The notes beneath the pieces are model-generated. The model saw only the letters and a program-made list of their open reading frames with translations. It was not told the origin of the DNA and ran no database searches. The translations under genes were made by a program, and so were the position numbers. From CANJQH01 sp031368515 (GTDB taxonomy: Bacteria; Chloroflexota; Anaerolineae; J036; Brachytrichaceae): a stretch of DNA of 28,336 bases. Location of the stretch: the NCBI GenBank assembly GCA_031368515.1, contig JANMNW010000484.1, positions 1 to 28,336 on the forward strand, in the 5' to 3' direction. The number at the start of each line of letters is the position of its first letter. Positions within the stretch are counted from its first letter, which is position 1. This document shows positions 1 through 7,622 of the stretch, piece after piece.

Positions 1-42
1 GAAGGGCGTGTGCCGTTTTCCGATGTCGATGTCGTGCGTGCG

Positions 43-870
43 TTAATCCCCGCTCAACAGGTTGCCGATGATACCGCCGCTGACGCTGCCGCCGGAGCTG
101 CCGCCTGAAGTCGTCGCCATGTACGGCGCGAGCGCGGTGGCTAGCTTGGTCATGGGCATGGTCTGCAGCCACACGCGGCCGGGGCCGGTTAGGCGCGCAA
201 GAAACAGCCCTTCGCCGCCGAAGAAGATGTTTTTGATGCCCTTGACCATTTCGATGTCGAACGAGACCGTGGGTTCGAACATCGCCACGTGTCCCGTGTC
301 GACCTTGAGCACCTGTCCAGGCTGCAGGGTGTATTCCACGATTTCGCCGTCGAAAGCGGCAAAGAATGTGCCCGGCCCGCTGAATTTCTGCAAGATCAAG
401 CCTTCGCCGCCAAAGATCGAACCGGATATCTTGCGGTTGAAATGGATGCTCAGGTTGACCGATTTTTCAGCCACCAAAAACGAGTCGCGCTGCGCAACCA
501 TCTCCTGACCCTGCGCCAGGTTCACCGGGATGATCTTGCCCGGGAACTCCGAGCTGAAGGCGATTTCTGTGCCTTCTTTTTGCGCTTCGTAGTCGACGAT
601 AAACAGCGACTCGCCGGTGAACGCGCGCTTGAACAGCCCGCCCAGACCGCCGCCCATGTTGGTGTTCATACTAACGCCGTCGGTCATCCATGACATGGCG
701 CCGCGCTCGGTGTAAATCTTGTTGCCGCGCTCAAGCTGGAAGATCAATACTTGAAGCGTGGTGCCGACGATGCGGAAGGGCGAATTGCCCATGGTTTTGC
801 CGCTCAGCGCCACGGTCGGATCCGGGACGTCTAGCCGTTGACCTGGAATGTTTGTGTATGCCTCTGCCAT
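43..870 (-). CDS. AIM24 family protein (TIGR00266-like)
   Basis: 275 aa. It belongs to the AIM24/TIGR00266 family of double-stranded beta-helix proteins, whose biochemical role in bacteria is not established; the yeast namesake is a mitochondrial inner-membrane protein. The family look comes from repeated short Gly-rich beta strands: a GGGLGGLFKRAFTGES segment near residues 73-88, then FGGEGL twice, about 65 residues apart, followed by K(F)SGPG and RLTGPG turns. The C-terminus is a Gly/Ser tail (TTSGGSSGGS...), typical of this family. No signal peptide or membrane segment is visible. The ATG at 870 is supported by an AAGGAG Shine-Dalgarno site (878-883 on the minus strand) with 7 bases of spacing. 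The gene is divergent from comEC. I am sure of the family but not of any function. Confidence 0.85.
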   Translation of the reverse strand: MAEAYTNIPGQRLDVPDPTVALSGKTMGNSPFRIVGTTLQVLIFQLERGNKIYTERGAMSWMTDGVSMNTNMGGGLGGLFKRAFTGESLFIVDYEAQKEGTEIAFSSEFPGKIIPVNLAQGQEMVAQRDSFLVAEKSVNLSIHFNRKISGSIFGGEGLILQKFSGPGTFFAAFDGEIVEYTLQPGQVLKVDTGHVAMFEPTVSFDIEMVKGIKNIFFGGEGLFLARLTGPGRVWLQTMPMTKLATALAPYMATTSGGSSGGSVSGGIIGNLLSGD

Positions 871-1036
871 GTTGTGTCTCCTTGCTCACGTGAGCGAATC
901 CGGCGCAGCCGCAGTCGCCGCCGCGCGCGCCTTCGAACCAGTGGATTGAACGCGCCTGTATCGGCCCGTCAATCATATTGCGATACACTATACGACAAGC
1001 CCCTCACTTGGTTGCATTTTTCGTTCAGGAGTGACG
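871..1036. promoter_or_regulatory. Divergent promoter region between AIM24 gene and comEC
   Basis: This 166-base divergent spacer contains overlapping -10-like boxes. On the minus strand TATGAT (972-977) lies 15 bases after TTGTCG (993-998) and could drive the AIM24 gene with a leader of about 95 bases. On the plus strand TACACT (984-989) could drive comEC with a leader of about 40 bases. The two would compete for polymerase. These are consensus matches by eye, and no transcription start is known. Confidence 0.4.
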
Positions 1037-3328
1037 ATGACCACGCTGAGCCGGGCTGCGCCCTTTGTCTTGATCGCCGCCGCGTTTGCGGCCGGCATTG
1101 CCGTTGACGCAGCCTGGCCGGCGCACCCGTGGTTGCTGGCCTGTGTGCTGGCAGCCGCCGCTCTGACCACAGTGCAGGCGGTTTATCTGCGGCAGCGCGG
1201 GCGTGTCTGGTGCGCCGGGCTGCTCCTGCTGGCCGGGCTGGGCGCGTTGCGCCATGCCGTTGCCGCGCCCGGCGCCACGCATGCGGCATCCCACTTGATC
1301 GGACAGCGCCTGGTCATCGACGCCGTTGTCGATGACGAGCCGCTGGAACGGCCATCGATCATCGTGCTGCGTTTGCGAGCGCGCCGCGTGGCCACCGAAG
1401 GCGGCGCGCTTCAAGAAGCCGATTTCGAAATGCTCGCGCGACTGCCGCCGGATCTCGAGGGCGCGGCGCACTGGCGCTATGGCGACCGTGTGCGCATTGA
1501 AGGCGTGCTGGTTCGCCCGCCGCGCATCGAGGGCTTTGACTATCGGCTGCATCTGGCCCGTCAGGGCGTGTTTGTGTGGATGCCGCGTGTGGATCGCGCG
1601 CAATGGCTGGCTTACGATCCGCCCTATCCGGCTTGGGCGAGCCTACTGGCGCTGAAAGATGCGCTGCGCCAGGCGGTGCGTGCCACGCTGCCATCGCCAG
1701 AGTCGGCGCTGCTCAACGGCATTCTGATCGGCGACGACAACGCGCTGCCTGAATCGGTGCAGGAGGCCTTTCGGCGCACAGGCACCTCGCACATCATCAG
1801 CATCTCCGGCTTCAACGTGAGCGTGATCGTCGGCATGGTGCTGCTGGCGCTTGGACGGGTGGCGCATCCGCGGCGCGCCGCGCCCATGCTGATCGTGCTG
1901 TTGTGGATCTACGCGCTGTTTGTAGGCGCGTCGGCGTCTGTGGTGCGCGCGGTGGCCATGACCAGCATCGCGCTGGTTGGTCAACTGCTGTGGCGGCGCG
2001 GCTTCACGCTAAACACGTTATGCGCCGCCGCGTTTTTTTTGCTGCTGGCCAGCCCGTTCTATCTGTTCGACATCGGCTTTCAGCTGAGCTTTGCCGCCAC
2101 GCTCGGCCTGGTGCTGTTCGCCGATCGGCTGTCGCAGCCGTTTGCCGCGCGTCTGGATGCCACTGGCGCTCATCCGCGCATCAACAAAGCCGTGCGGCTG
2201 GTGGTCGATGGCGTGCTGCTGACGAGCGCTGCCCAACTCACCACGTTGCCGTTGATCGCCGTGCACTACGGCCAGCTCTCGCTGATCACGCTGCTGACAA
2301 ACGCCGCAATCCTGCCGCTGCAACCGCCGATCATGGCGTTGGGCATGCTGGCTGCGGGAGCGGGCGCGCTGTCGCGCGATCTTGGCGCGCTGCTGGCGTG
2401 GCCGGTGTTTGCGCTTCTGCGGGCCAGCATCTGGGTGGTTGAAGCGACCGCTCAGGCGGAATGGGCGGCGGTGCCGTTGCCGGGAATCGCCATGCCCGCT
2501 ACCGCAGCGTATTACGCCGTGCTGGGGGCGGGCGGTCTGTACTGGGCACAGCCGCCGTTGGTGCGTCGCGCGTGCGTGAGCTGGCTGCGCGCTCGCGCGG
2601 TGGCCGGCGCCGGTTTGCTGAGCGTGGTGCTGGTGCTAGGCACGTCAGTCGCCAGCACTTACTTTGCCCGAGACGGGCGGCTGCGCATCGGGTTGAACGG
2701 ATCGAGCGCGGCGCTGTGGCTGCCCGACGGCCGCACAGTGGTGCTGCTTGGCGATGGCGATCTCGACGCATTGTTGACGCCGCGGCTGCCGCCATGGCGG
2801 CGCACAATCGATGTCATGGTGGTTGCCAAACTGGATGCGCGCACCCTTGAGCGGGGCACGCTGATTCTGCAAACCATGGGGGTCGAAAACATCGTGCTGC
2901 CTGCGCCGGCGGTGCAAACCGACACGGTTTATGGCGCGTGGGTGGCGCTTGGCGGCCAAGCCGCCGACCCAACTTTTGAGTTGTCGGATGACGGGGGCCT
3001 TTGGGTCGAACGCATGCGGCCGGATGATTTGGGCAACGGTCAGCTAAGCTTGCGCGCGCGCTGCGAGCGCCTGGGCATCGACATCGTGGGCCGCGCCGAC
3101 GTGCCAGACTCTTATGTTTTACAACAAGCTGCGGTCATTCGGCCCAGCAAACACAACATTTCGGCTCTGAAACGCAGTCGGCTCGACTGGCTGATTTGGG
3201 TGCAAGCACCGCGCGCTTTTGATAGATTACCCGAGCACCGCCCTAAACACACGCTTAACTTGGAAGAAAACGCAATGCTGGAATTGGTTTGCGAAAACGG
3301 CCGTCTGCAGCTTGCGGCTGGTTACTAA
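1037..3328 (+). CDS. comEC: ComEC/Rec2-like DNA-uptake channel with degenerate C-terminal domain
   Basis: 763 aa. ComEC forms the inner-membrane channel that passes single-stranded DNA during natural transformation. Visible order: N-terminal hydrophobic pair (residues about 8-70), a soluble OB-like segment (about 85-180), then the polytopic Competence domain (about 215-520), recognised by HIISISGFNVSVI near residue 255 and many Leu/Ala-rich membrane helices. A metallo-beta-lactamase-like tail would normally follow. Here the segment at nucleotides about 2809-2860 reads IDVMVVAKLDARTLERG where family members have a THxxxDHxGG-type motif, so the metal ligands are missing. The tail still keeps the GDGDLD-type turn. 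The start is placed at ATG 1037 because AGGAG (1027-1031) is 5 bases before it; the in-frame GTG at 1031 overlaps that site. A run of eight T (2033-2040) encodes Phe-Phe-Leu in a membrane helix. Confidence 0.85.
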   Translation: MTTLSRAAPFVLIAAAFAAGIAVDAAWPAHPWLLACVLAAAALTTVQAVYLRQRGRVWCAGLLLLAGLGALRHAVAAPGATHAASHLIGQRLVIDAVVDDEPLERPSIIVLRLRARRVATEGGALQEADFEMLARLPPDLEGAAHWRYGDRVRIEGVLVRPPRIEGFDYRLHLARQGVFVWMPRVDRAQWLAYDPPYPAWASLLALKDALRQAVRATLPSPESALLNGILIGDDNALPESVQEAFRRTGTSHIISISGFNVSVIVGMVLLALGRVAHPRRAAPMLIVLLWIYALFVGASASVVRAVAMTSIALVGQLLWRRGFTLNTLCAAAFFLLLASPFYLFDIGFQLSFAATLGLVLFADRLSQPFAARLDATGAHPRINKAVRLVVDGVLLTSAAQLTTLPLIAVHYGQLSLITLLTNAAILPLQPPIMALGMLAAGAGALSRDLGALLAWPVFALLRASIWVVEATAQAEWAAVPLPGIAMPATAAYYAVLGAGGLYWAQPPLVRRACVSWLRARAVAGAGLLSVVLVLGTSVASTYFARDGRLRIGLNGSSAALWLPDGRTVVLLGDGDLDALLTPRLPPWRRTIDVMVVAKLDARTLERGTLILQTMGVENIVLPAPAVQTDTVYGAWVALGGQAADPTFELSDDGGLWVERMRPDDLGNGQLSLRARCERLGIDIVGRADVPDSYVLQQAAVIRPSKHNISALKRSRLDWLIWVQAPRAFDRLPEHRPKHTLNLEENAMLELVCENGRLQLAAGY

Positions 3329-3363
3329 TTCAGCCGCGTGTCTGCTTGATCGGATCATTCGCG

Positions 3364-3421
3364 GTGGTGGCACGCGAAGGCGCTGAGAAATCCGAATGGT
3401 CCCACCTCCGCGTGCCACCAC
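3364..3421. repeat. Long inverted repeat downstream of comEC
   Basis: GTGGTGGCACGCG (3364-3376) and its exact reverse complement (3409-3421) form a 13-bp stem, extendable to about 19 bp with two mismatches, around a loop of about 26-32 bases. No T-tract follows, so a classical intrinsic terminator is unlikely. The right arm is also part of the 30-bp repeat copy at 3405-3434. Confidence 0.75.
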
Positions 3422-3434
3422 TGCGCCAGACGCC
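3405..3434 (+). repeat. 30-bp dispersed repeat, copy A (upstream of xer)
   Basis: It matches 4526-4555 at 27 of 30 positions in the same orientation. It begins CCTCCGCGTGCCA and contains GCGCCAG. The right arm of the inverted repeat 3364-3421 lies inside it. The two copies sit in the gaps immediately before and after the tyrosine recombinase gene. Confidence 0.7.
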
Positions 3435-3464
3435 CCCCGCAGCTCCCTCCGTTCTTATGCTTGC

Positions 3465-3470
3465 TATAAT
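3465..3470 (+). promoter_or_regulatory. -10 box TATAAT of the recombinase gene
   Basis: A perfect TATAAT hexamer in the context GCTATAATCCG. A start near 3477 would give a leader of about 40 bases before ATG 3517, with AGAGGA (3505-3510) as ribosome binding site. No convincing -35 hexamer is seen at 17 bases. Confidence 0.6.
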
Positions 3471-3516
3471 CCGCCCGGCTGCTCACACATAACAGTAGAG
3501 CGCCAGAGGAAACGGC

Positions 3517-4422
3517 ATGGATTGGCAAACTGGCATACAGAATTTTTTAGCCCATCTTCGAAACGATCGCAAGGCGTCTGCCAATACCGTATTGGCCTAT
3601 CGCAACGATCTCAACCAGTTTGCCGAGTTTTTGCATAAGAATGCGCCACAGCATGCGGCGTGGTCGGATATTCGCGCGGATGACATTTCTCTCTACGCAG
3701 AATCACTTGCGGCGGGACCCTATACGCCGTCCACGATTGCGCGCAAGATGGCCGCATTGAAGACCCTGCTCAACTGGATGCGTCAAAACGGGCAGGTGCG
3801 CGACGATCTAATCGACAAGCTGAAGTCGCCCAAAGTAGAAAAGCGCGCGCCGCATATTTTGAGCGAAGATGAAGTGCGCCGGCTTTTTGAAGCGACCGCG
3901 CGCATGGCTGCGCCAAGATCGCTGCGCGACCGAGCCCTGCTTGAGCTGATCTATTCAACAGGCATGCGCGTCACCGAAGCCATAGGGCTGCGGCTGAGCG
4001 ATCTCGATCTGGACATGGCGGTGGCCAACACCGAGGGCCGCGGCACGCGCCAGCGCAGCGCGCCGCTGTCGCAAAATGCGGTGGACGCGCTCCGCAAATA
4101 TGTTGATGAGGCGCGCCGCGACATGCTCGGAACCGCTCAAACCGACCATGTGTTTCTGAATCCGCTTGGCACAAAGTTGACGCGCCAGGCGGTTTGGCAG
4201 CTGACCCGGCAGTATGCGCGCCTGTCCGGCATTCAAGGCGATATCACGCCGCACACGCTGCGCCATTCGCGCGCAGCGCACATGCTGAATGCCGGCGTCG
4301 ACATCCGGCGGGTGCAGGAATGGCTGGGCCACGCCAATTTGGCCACTACGCAAATGTATCAATCACGGCCTGAAAGCGAGACCGCGCCAGCCGAGGCTGC
4401 GCCGGATGTCGTCAACAGTTGA
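3517..4422 (+). CDS. xerC: Tyrosine recombinase, XerC/XerD type
   Basis: 301 aa, the usual Xer length. XerC/D-type enzymes resolve chromosome dimers at dif, or act as integrases in mobile elements. The N-terminal SAM-like core-binding domain covers residues 1-88 (SANTVLAYRNDLNQF). The catalytic domain covers about 112-285 and shows Arg151 (TGMRVTE), His246 and Arg249 (HTLRHS), His272 (LGHANLATTQ) and nucleophile Tyr281. The beta-hairpin that normally carries the catalytic lysine (GKGNK in XerD) reads GRGTR (174-178), so Arg replaces Lys at residue 175. The start is ATG 3517 with AGAGGA 6 bases upstream. The gene stands alone between two copies of a 30-bp repeat, which leaves open whether it is housekeeping Xer or belongs to an element. 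The symbol is tentative because XerC and XerD cannot be told apart here. Confidence 0.85.
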   Translation: MDWQTGIQNFLAHLRNDRKASANTVLAYRNDLNQFAEFLHKNAPQHAAWSDIRADDISLYAESLAAGPYTPSTIARKMAALKTLLNWMRQNGQVRDDLIDKLKSPKVEKRAPHILSEDEVRRLFEATARMAAPRSLRDRALLELIYSTGMRVTEAIGLRLSDLDLDMAVANTEGRGTRQRSAPLSQNAVDALRKYVDEARRDMLGTAQTDHVFLNPLGTKLTRQAVWQLTRQYARLSGIQGDITPHTLRHSRAAHMLNAGVDIRRVQEWLGHANLATTQMYQSRPESETAPAEAAPDVVNS

Positions 4423-4480
4423 GCTCCCGTTACTGATCTCCAAGTCGCCTCGCTCCCTCAGCAATATCCCCTGGAGTGAT

Positions 4481-4537
4481 GGCGCGCGGATGCGCATTGA
4501 CAGCGCGAAAGCCAGAGGCTGCGCGCCTCCGCGTGCC
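4481..4537. repeat. Imperfect inverted repeat downstream of xer
   Basis: GGCGCGCGGATGCGC (4481-4495) pairs at 13 of 15 positions with 4523-4537. The right arm overlaps 30-bp repeat copy B, mirroring the arrangement at copy A. There is no T-tract. Confidence 0.5.
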
Positions 4538-4555
4538 AACACCGCGCCAGGCGCC
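4526..4555 (+). repeat. 30-bp dispersed repeat, copy B (downstream of xer)
   Basis: Same orientation as copy A at 3405-3434, differing at three positions (an A for C, a C for T and a G for A). About 1.1 kb separates the copies, with the whole recombinase gene between them. Confidence 0.7.
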
Positions 4556-4604
4556 GATACAAAATCCTGAGTCGCGCGCCGCTCAAGCTGTGGCCAGACC
4601 GGGC

Positions 4605-4610
4605 TACAAT
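4605..4610 (+). promoter_or_regulatory. -10 box TACAAT of the PH-domain gene
   Basis: TACAAT in the context GGCTACAATGC, 10 bases before ATG 4621. Transcription would begin at or a few bases before the start codon. The alternative ATG at 4609 lies inside this box, which argues for 4621 as the true start and for a leaderless or nearly leaderless mRNA. Confidence 0.55.
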
Positions 4611-4620
4611 GCACGGCGTC

Positions 4621-5112
4621 ATGGCATATATTGACACGCTTCTGGGCAAAAACGAACGCATTCTTGCACGCCACCATCAGCATTGGATGACGTGGCTGCC
4701 GGCTTTGATCACCAGCCTTTTTCTGATGGCGGTCATCAGCGCGGCCAGCGTCGCTGCCAACCTATTTCTGGCTCCGGGCATCGGCATTTTTGGCCTTGTG
4801 CTCAACATACTGCCGCTGGTCACCTTTCTGCAAAAGCTTGCCGCGTGGACGAACGAAGAATACATTGTGACCAGCCGGCGCATTCTTCAGACCAAAGGCG
4901 TGCTGACCAAGCAGGTGTCCGATTCCTCGCTTGAAAAAATCAACGACGTGATGCTGTCCCAGTCGGTGCTGGGGCGCATGTTCAACTTTGGCGATCTGGA
5001 GATCCTGACGGGCAGCGACCTGGGCATCAACAAACTGGACCGAATTTACAACCCGGTGGGGTTCAAAGTAGCCATGATGAACGCCAAGGAGAGCATGCGC
5101 GATGACGACTGA
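4621..5112 (+). CDS. Membrane-anchored PH-domain (bPH2/YdbS-like) protein
   Basis: 163 aa from ATG 4621; the in-frame ATG 4609 lies inside the predicted -10 box and is rejected. Residues about 22-65 form two hydrophobic helices (WLPALITSLFLMAV, then the IGIFGLVLNILPLV stretch). A bacterial PH (bPH2) fold follows from about residue 75: EEYIVTSRRILQTKGVLTKQVSDSSLEKINDV is the signature beta-hairpin and helix, then GRMFNFGDLEILTGSD and a basic C-terminal helix. Bacterial PH domains of this class are poorly characterised; membrane stress and polysaccharide-related roles are known for a few. The 3' end overlaps pnp by 11 bases, suggesting translational coupling. Confidence 0.8.
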   Translation: MAYIDTLLGKNERILARHHQHWMTWLPALITSLFLMAVISAASVAANLFLAPGIGIFGLVLNILPLVTFLQKLAAWTNEEYIVTSRRILQTKGVLTKQVSDSSLEKINDVMLSQSVLGRMFNFGDLEILTGSDLGINKLDRIYNPVGFKVAMMNAKESMRDDD

Positions 5113-5959
5113 CACCGGCGCCAGCCAGCAATTGGCCGCCATAGAAGAAGCCGTGGCGTATGTAAAGTCACGCAGCCGCCGCGAATGGCGCGTGTTGATC
5201 GTGCTGGGCAGCGGACTTGGCTCGCTGGCCGACGAAATTGCCGACCCCGTCCATATCCCCTACGCCGATATCCCCAATTTTGCGCAATCAACCGTGGTGG
5301 GGCATAGCGGCCGATTTGTGATTGGCGACTTGCTCGGCGTGCCAGTGGCGGCGATGCAGGGCCGCGTCCATTTCTACGAGGGCCATGCGATGTGGCAGGT
5401 GGCGCTGCCAGTGCGCGTGGCGCGCAAGATGGGCGCGCAGACGCTGATCGTCACCAACGCCGCCGGCGGCATCAATCGCGGATTTCAAGTTGCCGATCTG
5501 ATGCTGATTCGTGATCACATCAACTTTCTAGGCATGGCGGGCGTGAACCCGTTGATCGGCCCCAATTTGGACGAGTTTGGCACGCGCTTCCCGGAGATGA
5601 CGACGGCCTACGACGCCGAGCTGTGCGCCCTGGCGCGGTGCGTGGCGGCTGAGCGCAACGTGCCCATGCAGGAAGGCGTCTACATCGGCTTGTCCGGCCC
5701 GTTTTTTGAATCGCCTGCGGAGATACGCTTTTTGCGCGTCGTCGGCGCGGACGCCGTCGGCATGTCGACCGTGAACGAAGTTTTGGTGGCTCGCCACAGC
5801 GGCATGAAAGTGCTCGGATTTAGCGGCATCACCAATGTCGCCCGTCTGAGCGCCGACGAAGGCGAGCCGCCCAGCCACGAAGAGGTCAACGAATCCGCCA
5901 AGATCATCGCGCCGAAGCTGCTCAGCGTGTTGCGCGGCGTCGTGCAGGCGTTGAGGTAA
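5102..5959 (+). CDS. punA: Purine nucleoside phosphorylase, trimeric PNP-I family
   Basis: 285 aa, normal for the trimeric class. It catalyses phosphorolysis of (deoxy)guanosine and inosine to base and (deoxy)ribose-1-phosphate, in cytoplasmic purine salvage. Visible motifs: phosphate-binding GSGLG (36-40), His68 in VVGHSG, GRVHFYEGH (87-95), TNAAGG (118-123), GPFFES (199-204) with the base-contacting Glu, GADAVGMST (215-223) and Asn245 in GITN, equivalent to human Asn243 that selects 6-oxopurines. It is therefore probably guanosine/inosine specific; that is inference from the human enzyme. ATG 5102 has AAGGAG (5086-5091) 10 bases upstream and overlaps the end of the PH-domain gene. The next gene starts 3 bases after the stop, so the three probably form an operon. 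Confidence 0.93.
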   Translation: MTTDTGASQQLAAIEEAVAYVKSRSRREWRVLIVLGSGLGSLADEIADPVHIPYADIPNFAQSTVVGHSGRFVIGDLLGVPVAAMQGRVHFYEGHAMWQVALPVRVARKMGAQTLIVTNAAGGINRGFQVADLMLIRDHINFLGMAGVNPLIGPNLDEFGTRFPEMTTAYDAELCALARCVAAERNVPMQEGVYIGLSGPFFESPAEIRFLRVVGADAVGMSTVNEVLVARHSGMKVLGFSGITNVARLSADEGEPPSHEEVNESAKIIAPKLLSVLRGVVQALR

Positions 5960-5962
5960 GCG

Positions 5963-7015
5963 GTGGAAGTGATTGTTCAAAGCGCGACGCAGATTCGCTG
6001 GATTCTGCTGGCCGCCTGTGGCGTGGGCTGCGTGCTGTTTCTTTTGACAGGCATGTTTGCCATGCGCGATCTTGGGCGCGCGTCGTTTCGGCTGGAGCGC
6101 AGCACCGTGGTCAACCGCGCCGTGGGGTCGTTTTTGCGCGCATTGCTGTGCGTGCTGGCGGGCGGGGCGATCTATTACGTCACTGGCATGGTCAGCCGCC
6201 CGTCGCAACAGGCCAGCGCGGTCATTCGCCCGCGGGCCGCCACGGTGACGCCGTTTACCATCGTCATTACGCCGATCGCCACCGCCGATGTGGCTGAGGC
6301 GGTCAAAGTGGCCGCGGCAGTGGCGCAGGCCACGCCGGTGACCGATGTGCTTAGCCTGCCCACACCCAGCCTGGTCGATAGCAACCTCGTGACCGTAACC
6401 GCCACGCCTTTTGCCACCGTCGAGTCGCTGCCGACCTTGGCGGTGATTGGCACCACAAGCGCGCCCGCAACGCCCACGCCGTTGACGATTCCGACCGCCA
6501 CGCGCTCGGCTCTGGCGACTGCGGCGGCTACCGCGACGCCGATGGTCGCAGCGGCGTCCGACACTCTGGCAAGCCTGCCCACCTTGCCGCCGCTGCCCAC
6601 CTCGGCTCAGGCGGCCAATGCCGCGCAAAACGCCGCCACGCCCACGCTTGCGCCGACGGAAACCAGCCTGCCGGCGGCTGTGGCGCAATCGCCGGCCATC
6701 GAGTCCAATTGCGGCACGCCCGATCTGCGGCTGTACAAGCCGGCGGCGGGTGAAACGATCAGCGGGCTTTACACCATAGTGGGCGACGCCATTCTCGGGT
6801 CAGGACGCTACAAACTGGAAGTGCTGCCGGCGGGTGAAACGGCATGGCGGTTTATCTGGGAAGGTTTCAAGAAAGTGCAGGGCGAGTCGCTGATGCCGCC
6901 CGGCTTCCCGACGGCCAACTTCGCCAACGGCGCCTACTTCATGAAGATCACCCTGGTCAATCCTGGCGGTGATGAAATCATCCGGTGTGTGGTGCCGTTT
7001 TCCATTCAGAACTAG
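5963..7015 (+). CDS. Membrane-anchored hypothetical protein with Thr/Ala/Pro linker
   Basis: 350 aa from GTG 5963, 3 bases after pnp. Two hydrophobic helices (about 12-33 and 57-75) are joined by a short basic loop. Next comes a long low-complexity stretch (about 76-240) rich in Ala, Thr, Pro and Val with recurring ATP, TPT and SLPTL words. The compact C-terminal domain (about 248-350) begins near Cys249 and reads like an Ig-like beta sandwich: YKPAAGETISGLYTIVGDA, then GAYFMKITLVNPGGDEI, ending CVVPFSIQN. Cys249 and Cys342 could form a disulphide. The layout suggests an exposed domain held away from the membrane by a flexible, possibly glycosylated linker. I do not recognise a named family and infer no function. 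Confidence 0.75.
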   Translation: MEVIVQSATQIRWILLAACGVGCVLFLLTGMFAMRDLGRASFRLERSTVVNRAVGSFLRALLCVLAGGAIYYVTGMVSRPSQQASAVIRPRAATVTPFTIVITPIATADVAEAVKVAAAVAQATPVTDVLSLPTPSLVDSNLVTVTATPFATVESLPTLAVIGTTSAPATPTPLTIPTATRSALATAAATATPMVAAASDTLASLPTLPPLPTSAQAANAAQNAATPTLAPTETSLPAAVAQSPAIESNCGTPDLRLYKPAAGETISGLYTIVGDAILGSGRYKLEVLPAGETAWRFIWEGFKKVQGESLMPPGFPTANFANGAYFMKITLVNPGGDEIIRCVVPFSIQN

Positions 7016-7046
7016 CAAAAAAAGACCGCGCACCTCCTGCGCGCAA
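7016..7046 (-). terminator. Hairpin plus T-tract on the minus strand
   Basis: Read on the minus strand, a CGCGC/GCGCG stem with a 7-base loop (7027-7043) is followed, after GTC, by seven T (plus-strand A run around 7017-7023). It resembles an intrinsic terminator facing against the surrounding plus-strand genes, so it may limit antisense transcription. No minus-strand gene is seen that would need it. Confidence 0.35.
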
Positions 7047-7057
7047 TTCCAATCAAC

Positions 7058-7615
7058 ATGAAAGTCCGCCCTGCGCAATTGGCCGATATGGACCTGATCT
7101 ATGGACTGGATCATGGCTTTCAGACCGATCATGTCTGGCAGCTCAGCAGCAAGGCGGCCAACGATGAGTACTCAGCAGTGCTGCGGCTTGCCAAGCTGCC
7201 GCGCGCCATCAGCGTGCCATTTGCGCATGACGCCACCGCTTTGCGCCGGCTGATCCACCGCGCGGACTTTGTGTGGGTGATGGAAGGCGAGACGACCGGC
7301 ACGGCCGGCCTGGGCAGCCGCGACATCGTGGCGTATTTGTCGATGACCCTGCTGCCCTGGCAAAACACCGGCTGGGTCACATCGCTGGCGGTGCGCCCGG
7401 CCACCAGGCGCAAAGGCGTGGCCACCCAATTGTTGCAGGCCGCGCAGGCGCAGGCGCGCCAGGAAGGCGTGCACAGCATCACGGCCGATATCTCCACAAA
7501 GAACTATCCGGCCACCCGGCTGTTTCAAGCTCGCGGATACAAGTTCGTTGGCTATTCAGAAAACTTCTACAGCGCCCACGACATCGCGTTGATGTTTGCC
7601 GCTAGAATCCGCTAG
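7058..7615 (+). CDS. GNAT-family N-acetyltransferase
   Basis: 185 aa. It transfers an acetyl (acyl) group from acetyl-CoA to an unknown amine or protein N-terminus. The GNAT fold is shown by motif A at 107-126, where VTSLAVRPATRRKGVATQLL carries the acetyl-CoA pyrophosphate loop RRKGVA. It is followed by the SITADISTKNYPATRLFQARGY strand-helix (motif B, with Asn149 and Tyr161) and the terminal NFYSAHDIALMF strand. This layout is like RimI and related enzymes, but the substrate cannot be read. The start ATG 7058 has no clear Shine-Dalgarno site. The gene follows the linker protein by 42 bases, and its last codons contain the predicted promoter of the next gene. Confidence 0.85.
   Translation: MKVRPAQLADMDLIYGLDHGFQTDHVWQLSSKAANDEYSAVLRLAKLPRAISVPFAHDATALRRLIHRADFVWVMEGETTGTAGLGSRDIVAYLSMTLLPWQNTGWVTSLAVRPATRRKGVATQLLQAAQAQARQEGVHSITADISTKNYPATRLFQARGYKFVGYSENFYSAHDIALMFAARIR
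7603..7608 (+). promoter_or_regulatory. -10 box TAGAAT inside the end of the GNAT gene
   Basis: TAGAAT in the context GCTAGAATCCGCTAG, the same GCTAnAATnCG pattern as at 3465 and 4605. ATG 7623 follows 14 bases after the hexamer, giving a leader of only a few bases. It favours 7623 over the in-frame TTG 7596, which lies before the box. Confidence 0.45.
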
Positions 7616-7622
7616 CGCCATC

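Noticed and set aside
2033..2040. Run of eight T in comEC as a phase-variation tract
   Set aside because: It encodes Phe-Phe-Leu in a membrane helix, the frame is intact, and no other tract or alternative product supports slippage.
5528..6688. 386-residue minus-strand open frame
   Set aside because: Antisense to purine nucleoside phosphorylase and the linker protein. Arg/His/Gln-rich shadow of GC-rich codons, no recognisable domain.
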